Position numbers and translations under genes: made by a program
Shown: in pieces, positions 48,592 to 62,500 of the stretch
How the letters are laid out: every line of letters starts with the position of its first letter
Numbering within the stretch: position 1 is the stretch's first letter
Origin: Salvator merianae
Taxonomy: Eukaryota > Chordata > Lepidosauria > Squamata > Teiidae
Assembly (NCBI GenBank): GCA_003586115.2
Contig: QVOM02000073.1
Coordinates: 41,718,289-41,782,288, forward strand
Reading direction: 5' to 3'
Length of the DNA stretch: 64,000 nt
The notes under the pieces: generated by a model
The model's database searches: none
Told to the model about the DNA's origin: nothing
What the model saw: the letters and a program-made list of their open reading frames with translations, nothing else

Positions 48592-50437
48592 ATCCTTTGT
48601 TCCCTCTATCATTTGATTAAACTGTTCAAATTCAAGCATTTTTCTGCAATGGATCAGTATATGCAATGATCACATACTGAGTTACAAGCATTCCAAAGAC
48701 ATTACAGGCGATGGATAAAAAAACAAGACTTTGCCTGTTAATATGTGCAATATTAGTGCTTCTCCTGCTTCTGATACAACTTAATTCACTTTGTTTCAAC
48801 ATTAGTTGGAATGTAGCAACCATCTAGAAAACAAAGGCCTTCATGTAAGGGGCAAAATTAAAAATATGGAAACGTTCAATCTTATCCAAGTGTGACTAGA
48901 ATTCAAATTGACACAGGTTTTGGACTTTACATACAACACAGACAACGCTACTTGCAATGAGATGAACAAAAAAAATCCTCGCCTTCCTACAGCAAGTCTA
49001 GACCTAATTTAGCACTTTTGAGACTTTGACTGAATCAAATACCAGATGTAATAGTGCATTTAAATGTTCAGACCTACACATAGAGTTGTTTTTCCCTCCT
49101 TGCCCTAGTACCACAGTTGATAATGCTGGTTCTGCTTTGTTGATCCAAGCATATTTCCTCATAATTACTTAGTGCTACTTGTCTACAGAAAATAGGATTT
49201 AAGTTCTAGAAGAGAAAGAGAAGAGCTACAAAAAAATGTATTCTGGTGTTACAGCAGCAGAAATCGTATGAGTTAATGGTTCAAGAACAACTGCTCTGGT
49301 AAGTCAAACACACTAATGTGGTTTCTGCTACAAACTATATCGACTACCTTTAAGGGCTTTTTAAAAAGCACAGGAGGTAGAAACGTGAACAGTGTACAAG
49401 AAAAGACATCCAAGTTAGTCTGTGTCCTATTTGTCTCTCTTCAACCTAATAATTTAATTAATGAAAGTTGGTTATTTGGAGTTAAGCACTGTATAATTTC
49501 AGTGTAGTGTTCTGTTTGCTAATTTAACATGGGATTATTTTAGACTTTGGACTTTAGGGGCTAAGGAGAGAATAAATTAATCTGAATACTGCAGAGGCTT
49601 GGGCTAATGGACACAAGGAACTGATTCAACTATGGAGGCCAAAAAATGAATCCAAATGTTTAGACACTTAAAAAAAAACATTTACCAGTGCCAGCTATTA
49701 ATCAAGCATACTTTTACATTCATTTGAATAGGGTTGTTTGTGCAAAAGGCCACAAAAGTTCCTTTAAAGTAAACCTGAAATTCACAGGATTAGAAATTAA
49801 TCGGTCAGCTGCACCAAGTAGTATAGGGTGACTTACAAAATTTCAAAGAAACTGAAAAGGGCAGTGGTCCTTGTCAGTGCTGACCAGGACTTATGTAAAT
49901 TCATGAGCAAGGCAGTCATACCTTTTGCTAGACTGCAGATCTCTGATATTAGAATATAGCCACATTTGTATTATGCACAATTCTTGTTAGTTTTCAAATT
50001 CAGAAATGAATTTACCTAAGCCAAATTACTTACTTGCCATCTATAAGGGGAACCTGTAAATTAGCAAATTCCAGGCAATGTTGATATACAAAAGAATTTC
50101 CTCTTACAAGTCTCATCTCAGACACATTACTAACTAAATTCTACAGTTTAATAAAACAATCCATACTTTAAAAACAAAATCAGCACAAGTTGGGCTTGAA
50201 AGTGTGATACATGTCATCTTTAGAGGATCACAACCAACTTTACAACTCTGCATAAACTTTAGGCCTTTGGCTGATCATGGCTACTTAGTTTCAGATTTAT
50301 ACATCAAACTCATACTTGCTCTCACGTGTCTATGAAAATAAAAACAAAACTATTTTTTGGCTCATTGACTTCCTTTAAATAAATTTTAAAAGTTTTAGTT
50401 CAAACAATTCTAAAACTATATGATTCCGTTTCAAGTT

Positions 50438-50524
50438 TCATCTCCTCCAGGAACGAGATTCATCTTCATCTTCGTCATCGTCGTCATCATCTTCAGGTAA
50501 AAATAAATCTGAAGTTTCTGTCTC
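50438..50524 (-). CDS. RBM27: RBM27 terminal coding exon
   Basis: 28 codons plus TGA (50438-50440). ETETSDLFLPE, a run of Asp/Glu, and the family C-terminus ESRSWRR. Acceptor GTTCAG. Confidence 0.96.
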   Translation of the reverse strand, partial: ETETSDLFLPEDDDDDDEDEDESRSWRR

Positions 50525-53500
50525 CTGAACAAAGACAAAATATAAGACAGATATTAATAGATGGCAGCCAACAGTGACAGTATGATCTTTTTCAGTGATT
50601 GTGGTGACCATCACATTGCTAAAACTATTCCTGTATGATGTGAGAACACATCTATTTTGACAACCAAAAACAATAATTTCAAGAATAAAGAAGCTACACT
50701 TAGACTCATGCTATGCAAGGGACATCCAGCAAAAGCTCACATTATTAATTTTTACACTTTGCTACCACACTAATGTACTCTTTGAAGTCCCTGGCAAGCA
50801 TTATGAACAAAGTTCTTATTAGCATCCTATGGTTTACGAGACTCCTGCTCAAGGGTTACATTGATTCCCTCACCTGCAGAGTTTAACTATATAATGCTTT
50901 TGTTTTTGCATTATAGTTTTACTATACTGTTGAGATTTTCATTTATGTTCTGCTTCCTCCCTTATATAGATTGGCTAGAAAAGTTGCTTAGAAGTACTAA
51001 TAATGAATATATAAAAGGTTTTTTATCTCTTAAAGGGTGGTTAGTTGGTATGCCTACCTCAATCTTGGGTTTTCAACCAAACACCTGGAAGTTTGAAGAT
51101 CTTACACAGTATCTTAGCTTTTCCTAGCACATCTGAAGAAAGATCTCCAATGTTTGTCCTGGGAGTTGTTGAAGCCATTCTTCCAACTTAGGGGTCACCA
51201 AGTGCTCTTAACATTACCAGGACCAATTTGTCTTTATTTTCCACATCTTCTCCCTTCTCTCTTACTGATCACTTGGGACTGCTACATCTATTATCACTGC
51301 TTCTTTCTTGTCTTTGGCCAACACTTGTTTATCATTCTGGGTGTGGAAGTCTCACAGGATCTTGGCTCTGTTGTCTTCTACTTTTTCTCGTGGAGTTTCC
51401 CATTTAGACTTTGGGATGACCAGCCTGTACTCATTGCAGATATTTCTGTACACAATTTCCTGCAATTTGGTCATGCCGCTCTGTTTAAGCTTTTCCTGCC
51501 AGTATCTTGCACCTGGCTACAATGTGCTGGACTATCTGAGGCGTCTCTTTGCACATTCTGCACCTGGAGTCCTCTCTGGTATGACAGGCCCCATAATCTT
51601 GTACCCGTTGCTTGTTCTTGTCCTGCTAAGATTAGTGCCTCACTCCTGTCTTTCACTTCTGCTTTTTTCCAGCCACTGATTGAATTTTACAATGTCAAAC
51701 CCCTCCACAGAACGAACACACACATACACACACACTCACACTCACACTCTTATTTCTTAGTTAATGCAAGTTACTGACCAGAACGGAAAAATACTAATAG
51801 CTCACAGTCACTCCTAAAGGTATTAAATATGCATTGGTGCTTTAAAAATTATGTTCATCTTATATAATGAAGTCAAACTAGCAAAGGGAATAGCAGACTT
51901 TCATAGGAATAATTTGTATGCCAATAGAGAGTAGTGTTAAATAGATTTTTTTTTAAAAAAACAAGTTATTACTAAGTATCACTCCCAATACCTCTTCTTT
52001 TGTTTCTTCCTCCTCAGCTTCTGTGGATATAGAGGGTACCTTGGGCTTATGCCATGATATCGAAAGTCGTCGATCTTTGAACTTTAAACCTTGGTTGGCA
52101 GCCTGGATAAGAATAGTTGAAGGGGGAAAAGAGCAGCAAATAAAAAGAATCAGAAATATCTCCACTGAATGTATTGGCCCTTAGCAGAAGCCTTTCTGCA
52201 TAAAATATATGCTATTTGTTCTCTCTAATGAATTTGTTAAAGTTTATAAACCGGCCAAATTACAAATTGATGGTAAATTTAAAAATAGCAACACAATCAC
52301 ACATTTGTTCCTAGGAAACATTTTATCTGAAGACAAAGCATCCAACAACATAAGAACTGTCACTTTTAATTCAGCTGGACACTAGCTAACATTAGACTAA
52401 ATTGACAACAATTTACTTACAAGTTCAGCTTCAGAACGGGATTTAAATGTCAGAACAATACTCAAAGGAGAATCTTCTTCTTGAAGGCCTTCAATGTCTC
52501 CAAATTTCTGCAAGATACACAGTATACATAAGGCCTGTGAATTTGATTTCACATTGCTAAATGCTAATGAGCCATAGTGAATTGAGGTTTGAAGAGATGT
52601 AGTTGGACATAAGTTAAAATGACATTCAGCCATGAAGTTGACCAGGTGATCAGTCACCCTTATTCAGTATCATCTCGCTGAGTATTTGTGAAGGCATCTC
52701 AACATACTCAGGAAAAGAATAAAAACTTAAGTTGCGAAAGTGACTTTTAGGTTGCTTTCCAGAAAATGGAATGGGAAAATCTCCTCCATCCGTTACACTT
52801 CCAGGGACAGGTAAAATTAATGTTGCTTTTGCTACCCTGAGGTATGTGCTGAGTTGGAAGAGTCTAATGATAACCACTTGTTTTTTATGCTGGTTGCTGA
52901 AACACAATAAATAATGTTTCTGTGTTTCAACATTGCAGGACGTCCCTACCTTTTAAAAAGCATGGATATAGAAGCATTTCAGCACAAACACAAAAGTTAT
53001 AATTAGATCATTTTTAAAGTAGATAATGTAACAGTCAGATATTAGATAGTAGCAGAAAATGGAACAAAATTTAGTTATGAATCGCTTACTGAAAAGTGCT
53101 GCAGCAACTCATCTTTCTCTTCTTCCATGAAGCCTCCTATAGTTAGTGCTTTGGGTCGGTGGTCTACTACCATGTGATTCACTGTACCTCTCCCTCTTCC
53201 TCCACGACCCCGTCCTCGTCCTCTACTTTGAGAAGGAATCACTTTCCCACGACCAACAGGCAAAATGCCTAAACGGGCAGCCTACCAAAATAAGGCACAT
53301 GTGTTAATAGCACAATATCCATGAAAAGTGCAAACTAAGGATAACATTATGATTAGAACTGCAGTAAGTTTGCAAACACACCTCTACTTGTAACTGGGTG
53401 AGTTTCTTCCTTAACTCTGTTGTATCTTCTCCTGAAGACAGTCTTTTATGGAAGTCTAGCTCTGCATCCAAAAGTTCCTTTTGTGCCTTTGAAAAGTGGG

Positions 53501-56500
53501 ACAGGGAGTGAGGAGAGGAACAATAAAAGTAAATTTGTATTCTTTGGTATACTATTCCTCACTATAGGAAAAAGGGTTAAGTCTTCCCCACATTCACCAC
53601 TCCAGAGTTTAGGGATTTATCTGAAAAACGAATACATATAGTGTCTTGAGAAAAATTCTTGGGTCTATAAGTGTGAAATATCAAATGTCACAAATACTTT
53701 AAGGTAGGCAGAGAATGTATTTGCTATGGTAGAATGTAGGCTTTCACCGTCAGTTTTAATCTCATTTTTATTCTAAGCAGTTTGGGGGCTGTTGTGCCAT
53801 GTTCCATAGTTCTTCTGAGAACCCAAGCTGTTGGATATAGCTACAATATCCATCCATCTGAAGTTTTTGACTCTTTCTGAAGTCAGATCCTCTGAAGATG
53901 GATATAGCAGCTATATTCAAAAGCTGTAGGTTCTCAGAAGAACTATGGAACACGGCACAGCAGCCCCCAAATTGCTAAAAATAAAAATTATATTTACGGG
54001 CTTTCACAACAGCTATATTAGGGTGGACAACACTGAATCGTGCCATACATGACCCCTGCAGGCATCTGGGGTAAACTGCAGGCACTTGTGATTTTCCTGC
54101 ATTTTAACAGATGTATTTTTTTTAATATTCTGGACATTGACTGTCATCCACCATCACAACTTTAAGCCAAAAGTCAGGAAATGGCTTGTATTCTGAAGTT
54201 ATGTGATTGTAGCAGACTAACCAACTGCAGTATATTCATTTTCAGATGCATGTCAAACACTTCTGTAGAATTACACAAGGCAGATACTACCTGGTGGGCT
54301 CCTGCAAATTAAGAGCTGTGGCAAAATCCCTACTAGTTTAATAAAGTAAAAGTAGAGATTACTGATTTTGCGATTTATAAGGAGCAGACTCATAGATCCT
54401 CCCTGAAACCACACTGTTGGCCTTATTCAGACTTTAATAAAATATTTACAGGATAAAGCCTGTGTGTTAAATGTGACTCCGACGGGACCACATTTCACAG
54501 AAGAACAGAGATCATACCATGTCACTGATTATTTCCAAGCCCTTCTAACAACCTATATTTGAGCAGAGAGCCCAGAAAAGATAGAAATGATACATATAGA
54601 AAAAAATAATTTAGAAAAGTAATGCAAGATGTTTTTAATTCTTGATTTGTATCAGCTTGATTTCTGCAGGGATTGTTCTGAAAAAACTGTATTTTTTTTC
54701 AAACTGCAAACCAAAAGTATGTCTATACTTTCACACATACTGCTGCAGGTTAATGTATTAAGTACTTAACCAAAGTATTCTTTATCTGAGAAGACAGCAG
54801 CATTCATAAATAACGGTTTCAATGGAAGCACTAATAAAAACATCTGTGTACAAGAGTACTCACCTCTGTTTTGGACTTCAATTTTGATGTTGCAGAAGTA
54901 GCAGAAGATGTTTTTAATTCATCCTTCAATTGGGAGATTTTCCCTGTTAGCTCCTTCAGTGTCTTCATTATTTCTGCTCTTTCCTCTGGCTTCATGCTTT
55001 TATTCTTTTCTAGCTTTGATATTAACATCTGTAAAATGTAAAAATTTCAAAAAAAGGCTCTTTTATTTCAATAACTAGCACTATTCTTACTAGGTTAAGT
55101 AGGCATCTAATACTTTTTCCTAAACAACCTATTTTTAAAGGCAAAATTACAATCACAAAAATTTCAAACATACCTTTTGACATTCTATTTGTTTCTCTAG
55201 CATTTCTTGTTTTTTCTTCCTCATGTCTTGTTGCAGCTTCATTGCCTCCTAATCAATCAGACAAAATTTAGTAAGTCAAATGATACATATTAATTACTAT
55301 AGTCAGTAAAACAAGAATTAAACATAAAATTAGGCAATATCACAAACTATACAAATTTAATTATTACACTACAATGATACATTTTATTGGAAAACAACAA
55401 ACAAGAAAAGGCACAGACTAATCGCAATCAGGACTATCAGAATGCAAGCTAATATCAAATTATGCTCTTTAATCATAATCCAGATTATGGTAAAGCCAAT
55501 TCATCATTATTTGATTTTTCTAGAGCCGTACCTCACCCCACTAACAGTATAGTGCTTTTCAATTTTGAGCAATGTTGAACCTTTGTTTTAAAATGTAACA
55601 TTAATGCATGGTAGAATCCATGATGAAATTTTTGCTGGACCCTGGAAGTGTGCACAGAACAGTTTTTGAGGTTCATCCTGAATAGTCAGAACACTATGTG
55701 TTCCACTGGAAATGCGTTCCATGAAACATTGGCTCCATTATGAATTCATTCCGAGGGTTTTAGCCAAACATAATAATGAGGGTACCCTTAAAAGGACTGA
55801 CAAAATGTGATGGGTAGTAGGGGACAATGCCTTCTACTTACCACCCAAGCTACAAAGCATTTCAATAAGTGCTTGAGTTTTAATGATTTTCTTAAAGTTT
55901 TAAGAAGTTTCTCCATTATTCCAATCCATGTTTCAAGAAACTTTCCCATTTGAAATAATGGAGAAATTTCTTAACTTCAAAAAATCAATAATAATTAACC
56001 AAGTGTACAGTTGGTTTAGAATCCTAACTTGGGGAAAAAAGCAAAAAAGGGTTTTAGTAAAATAGATTGCAAGGGCAGGTCTGTTGATGAGAACTGGAAA
56101 TGTTCCAAAGAAAGAGGGGTTTTGTTTAATTCCAATTTTGGAACACCTAGTTAGGAACTTGAAATGTTCTAAGTTGGAATGTTTTGCACATCTCTACACA
56201 AAAATAATTCCATATTCACCAACTACTGAATAACAGTAAAGTATTAACAAACACGCAGTAATGCACTGGGTGGAAAAGGCCTGATATGTCAAAGTTGTAC
56301 TACATTTTGCACTGATGGTGCTACTTAGCCTGGCGGTAAAACATCTGCAGCAACTAAATCCAGCTCAGAGAACCACTGCAATGGAACACACCATCCCTGA
56401 GCTATAGATATTCTCAACTACAGGAAAAATAAAAACATGGAAACTGAACAACTTTTTTTTTAGAAAGATAAGACTAATCAAATATAGGCTTGAGTAACCA

Positions 56501-59500
56501 AGAACAAGTCTAAGAGGGGCAAAACAGTTGAAGGCAGGAGCTCTTTATTTGCTGGAAACTAATCAGCTTGATAACTAGTTGCACAAGAACCCAGGTAAGC
56601 TTCAATAAGCCGCATCGAACACTCAGAATTAGTCCACACGTTGAAGAATTAGTCCACATACTACAATGTATTTCATTTTGAAAGCTCATTATTAAAATAT
56701 AATGCAATAACAGGCACCCTGTTACCTGTTTCTTTTTAAAAACTTCCTGAACATCATGAGGCTTATTTCCTGTACCAGGTTTCATGGATGTCTTCAAACT
56801 GGAAGAACTGTAGACCATTTTTGTATGGCTAGTCGAAGTAGGAAATATCTGAAAGCAGCATAATAATTTTTAATAGTCTATTGTGCTAAAATATTTTTTT
56901 TAAAAAAACAGTCAACTAGTATCAATTAGGAATGATTTTAAAGGAAAAAAGATATTCTGTGACACAAACTGAACAGGGAAATAAATATTCTTCTCAGTGC
57001 AACATGGATATTTTAAGACAGTAACCTTGACAGAACAAAGAAAAAAAAAATCAAAAATAACTCTTGCTGTAGAAAAAGAAAAAATCCCTAACACCCCCCT
57101 CCATACACAAAATATTTTAAGGGGAATTCACTTATTTTTTGCATTTCTGTCCTGCCTGTCTTCCGAAAGCCTTAAGACAGTGAATAATATTACTGTCCTT
57201 CCATTTTTGGCATCCAAATATCTCTTCTCTCTCTGAATTTCAGCATCTACCCATTCTTATATAAAATACAGACAGTTTTCAAAAGGCTGAGCAATAAAAA
57301 TAAATACAGCTGCTATAATCTCCACTGCTCTCCTCCTACTACTCATTGTTCTAAAGCTGGGTTTTTATCATCTCAGCCTTCTGCCATTCTAGATTGTTCT
57401 GCTGCAACCTGTAGACACCCAAATTCTAGCATAACTTTGAGATGAAAAAGCTATACGCTTCTCACTGGAATGGGAAAATGTTCCTTTAACAATTATATAC
57501 AAGTTGGAGTTACACCTAGCATTCTTGAACAGCCTGATTCAACTATGTAGGTTATAAAAATCTTGTCATGACTCAGCAGCCCTTTAAAGGAGCTCCCTTA
57601 CCTAGTCCATCACTAATAGTGAGAGAGGGTAGGATTGCTAGGTTGGGGCAATTTTTCTGCAATCAATAAAGGCAGGAGAGTGTAAAAATCGAGGCTACAC
57701 CTGCAGAACTGTAACAGGTGTGGCAGAATGTATGTGAGTGCTTCACCATTGTTTTAGATGCCACCTCAGATAGAAAGACATTGCGAAATGGAATCTGCTG
57801 CAGATATAAAAATACCCTGGCTGGACTGAAAATTTCACACGATAGTTGTAGACAGTGGAGTATAGTTAAAGCACAGGCCTTTCCAGGTAATGTGTTTCCA
57901 ATCTCCATGATGACACTAAATAAAAACTAACTGCTGCCACAGTTCGTTTTCATAGTTCTTATACAGATTCAATGATATCTAAACTTTAGATAGCTAGTTT
58001 AATGGTACCACTATATTACATCTTTAGAGTTAGACGAATGTGGCCACGATAAATTCCTATAGAATTTTGCACTTGTGGAAAAGATGGGTGGTGGGTCTGA
58101 AATTGACACAAAAATCAATCACAGCCCGTAATCCAGTTTTACTGTGTTGGATTCATAACGCTAACATGTATTCATAATGCTAACACATGCAACCACCACC
58201 ACCCCCAGCCTACCTGAGAATCCTCTGCAGTAGCACTGGACTGGTTAAGTGATAAATGTTGAGAGTCTGGCTGATTTCCACCCATTGCTCCAAGCCGATG
58301 TTTTACTGGAACCTTGTTACGGACATAGGTGCCTGCAGTCAGGGGCTTGGTTGTCACCTATGTGAGCGCATATTAAAAAGAAAAATGTTTGCATTTGTGT
58401 TTGTGAAGCATAAAACGACACGCAAACATTCTCTAAAGAAGGTAGGAGAAAGAAATAAAGTCGTGTGGAAGGGCAGCATACCTTTGGCATGCTGCTGTGC
58501 ACTGTAACAGCTGGAGGCGATGCCAGTAGTTGCTGCTGCAGGTGCACTTGGTGATGAAGAGGTGCTGGTGGTGCTTGTTGCTGCTGTGGCTGCTGCAATT
58601 GCTGCAGGGGCTGCTGCTCACTGTTTTCCCTGTGCCATAATACTCGTATGAAGCGATTGTTCAACACTGCCTCTGTGCTAGAAATTGCCTTTCTGGCTTC
58701 ATCGTTTGTTAAGTACTGAATCAGAGCAGCTTCGGGATCATTCTTAAAAGCAACCTAATAAAGCAAACATTATGAAAGTTCGTGTCAACATTACTGATCA
58801 GAGCTACTTGGAAAGATATACAACCCAAGATGCTGGATTGCATTTTAAAAGAGCTGTATAATGAGTTCTGCCTGTCGAAATAGGTAGCTGAGCCCCTTTC
58901 CCAGAAGCTGCCTGTCAAATCTCTCTTGGAGGTTTGAACACTCTCAGAAGCAATCTCCAATGCATGCAACTTTTCAAGAAGTTATAGGCATTGAGTGAAA
59001 AAAATAGTTTATAAAATTTAAGAACCAGCAATACTTTCAGAAGCATAAAGAAAAGTGCCCCAGATGCCCACTTGGCTGCCTGAAACTTACAGAAAACTAG
59101 ACCAACACTTTTTAAATATAGCAGCTTGCATTCTACACACCTAAGAAAATGCAACTTCAATAAAATGTACATTTGACCACTGATAGCAATGAGCCTCTCT
59201 ACTGTACAATCCTGAGATGGATTAACTGGCCTAGAGAAGTTACAACAGAGTGAAGCTCCCGAATTGGGAGATTTGGATTAGAGCTGTTGTTCTGAGGCTG
59301 TCTGCTAAGCACACCATATAATAAACTCTTCTGGTCCCCCACTTGCACTGAGCACTGGGAAGAAAGAGTAGACTCCCCAGGGCTGGAGGTACGCATTACC
59401 CATCTTGTGCTTGCTCATCTTAAGTAATTCCAACCACACCTTTCTCCCATTTTTCACAGAAGTTCCCATCCCAACAGGGTATGCACACAACTACCTTCAG

Positions 59501-62500
59501 CATTGCACAGTCATTCCATATGTAACTTGAAGGAATCATCATAGATAAGTTCTTGAACAAGTTTTGAAGAACAATGCAGTGTAAGAAAATGTGACATAAG
59601 TAGGTTGGTTTCAGAACATTCCCATTCAGCCCCTCCTAACATTACAACAAAATTTATTAAAGAAGCAGCACACTACAGATTTTACCTGAATGTTTACAAT
59701 TGTTCCAAATTTGCTGAAATGTTCATTAAGCTGAGTAATATTGTTCAGTTCAGGTGGTATTTTACGAACTTCCAATTTTGTGTTAGTATACAAGTTCTTC
59801 TTTAGAAATCCTGGCTTATTCTGATTACTGGTTTGCCTGAGGGGAAAAGACAGGTTTTGATTTTATAAAATACATAATTGTAAAAACAATCATTCCTTCT
59901 TACATCCTCTTAACAAAAGAATTATTGTTTGGATTCAGATCCAAATCCACTTAACCAAACACTATCTCCAAATATAGCACATGCCACAGGAACCTCAGAA
60001 ACATAATAAAAAGAAGATAATTAGTATCTTACTCACATGAGCATCAAGTGACTTCTTTTCCAGATATTGAAGTTAACAATGAAATTTTCTAACATGGACA
60101 GCTAACCTGTGGCAGCCTAGTTGCTGCTGAACTAGAATTTCCTACCAGCAAGATTAAAAGTCAGACCAGTGGGAAGTAGTTCAGCATCTGGAGAGCCAAA
60201 CACTAGCTAGTTACCTTATTAATTATACATCGATCTATGCATTCTTGACTTGCATCTAAATTATTATAAGGTTCACTTAAAATTTATTTTTCCTGAATAT
60301 TCTTTGCTAAACTGTAGGTCTGTCTTTTATGGTACAAAGTGTGGGTATATTTATAATTGTCCTGATACTATATTTATATTGCAACTTGCCCTGAGTATAG
60401 GTACAAGGCGGGATATAAATATAAATTTAACATCTTTTCTAATATTGTACAACCATATTTGCCTTTCAGTCTCTTACAATTTTCTTCTCCTAGATTCAAA
60501 TCTCTGGCACAGTGATACTGCTCTTTATTAAACTGGTTTAATGTCAACCAAACACCCTTATTATATGTCATTCATTTCACACAACACAGTGCTTGTTTAA
60601 TTCGGCAGAGGATTATGGCTGAATGTGGAAGAACAGGATAAAATCTTTGTCAAAATGAACTCAAATAACTATCTAAAGCCTCACCACACCTCACATAGCA
60701 CACTGACCAACCCAATGTCTTCATCTGCTTTCCTTTACCTCCATCTTCCGGGAACACAATTTATCTAAAGAGGAGATGTATGTAAACTTTTTAAAAGGAT
60801 TTATGAAGATGTAGGGTTAGCCACTGCTGTTACACGGATTTGCAGACCAGCATTTGGACTTCAAGCGCCACAACGTACATGCAAGCTTCATAGACAGGGT
60901 CAAGCAGCAAAATGCACAAGATGAACAATACATCTCATCCAATCAGATAGTGTCAACTCTGTGGGTAATATATTATAACTGCGAAAGACAATGCTTGCTC
61001 CTGAAAGTAAAGAATAAAATTTCAAGTCTTTCCTTCCTTGTAGATATCAGTGTAAGGTCAGTGGATGTAACAGAATTTTTCTTTGTTTCTTTCCTGTAAC
61101 AAAGTTTCCTATGCTGCCTGAAATTTATTAAGACTAGTCTTTCAATGCTTCCAAGTGTGGGTGTGGTTGCCTGAGTGGCATCTGACAGGAGTTAGGGAAG
61201 AAACCAAAGTTCTCCTGTTGAAGGAGAAATCTCACTTTATACGTGGATTGGCAGCACTGATTATCATGCTGAACCTTATTAAAAACGCAAGCGTAACAAT
61301 TCACTTCCGCTTGTTCTTAAACATATTAAGCAAATTGCTTCTCAGCACATAAACTTCTTACTTTGCCGTCCAAGGTTTCTTTGCAGATGGCCCTTCTGCA
61401 GCATTTGAAGTTCGCTTTCTATTGTCCGGCTCAAGCACCACTCTAGATACATTGCTGCTGTTACTCACAATGCCAACTGGAGGTTCAGTCTGAATGATAA
61501 TATTAGCAGCTGAAAATAAAACAAAGATTTATACACTTGCAAGGTACTAAAGCATCTTGCCCTTCAAATACCAAAGAGTAAGGATGACTATTTAATTTTC
61601 TTTTTAAAAAAAACCTCACAAATCCATGAAGTTTCTCAATAAATGCACATAATGTTTTTGTTTTATTTATATTTATCCAAAACACAAACATATCCTTTTA
61701 TAATAGGATTTACAAATGATCAAACAAAACTAACAGAATGAGAGTAGACAATAGAACTTGTCCACATTCATGCAACTTTGTATATGCACAGATCTTCCAA
61801 ACTCATATCTGAACCAACCTAATCCCCTGCCTATCTGAATAAAAGTAACTAAAATTCTCAGATACATAAATCAGTTAGATTGCTAAGTAAATCTGCCCAG
61901 TATCTGGATGGATGATTACTTTGGAACCACATTTAAACTGTCTTGAATTCCTCTATGAAGTAAACAAAGATATAAGAAAACAGAACCTGGTAACAGAAAA
62001 TACTAAAACAAACAAAAGACTCTTGGGAAAACTGGAGATCCTCAGGATAGGTTGACGAGGATATTCAACTGGTGTTCACCAGATGCTGTTGGAGAAACCC
62101 CAGGCAGCATATTGGGGGATAGAAATGTATTCCAACAACAGCTCAAGGCAATTATGCTGCCTATCTGTTGTTTAAGAGAAAGCCCAGGCAAATAACATGC
62201 CAAGAAATTAGAGATGTTCCATGCAAAGCTCTACATAAGATGACTTGCACTGAATCTTCCTGGTTCAGTAGGTTCAACTAGCAAACTAGGCTTAAAGTTC
62301 AAGGTCCAGTTTGCTAGTGAGCCAAGCTTCAAGGGAACCTGATAACTCAAGCTCACCCCAATTCACTAAGCTTCCCCACCTTGCACTGTACAGGCCTTGC
62401 ACTACCGCCACGCTCATCCCATACCTAACTGCCAGGTCTCATGCTGCCCCCTCCTTCAGATCTTGCTGCCTTTGGGTATTAAACATGCACCAGTTGAGTG

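Larger units (their letters stand above)
47345..50437 (-). other. RBM27: Probable RBM27 3' UTR
   Basis: AT-rich, repeat-poor sequence directly downstream of the RBM27 stop codon, without gene-like frames, reaching to a canonical AATAAA near 47,362. A UTR of about 3.1 kb is plausible for this gene. The left end is inferred; transcript data would settle it. Confidence 0.5.

Noticed and set aside
51154..51777. 207-residue plus-strand open frame, hydrophobic
   Set aside because: It is antisense to an R4-like LINE fragment and ends in a CA-repeat-coded tail. No gene structure.
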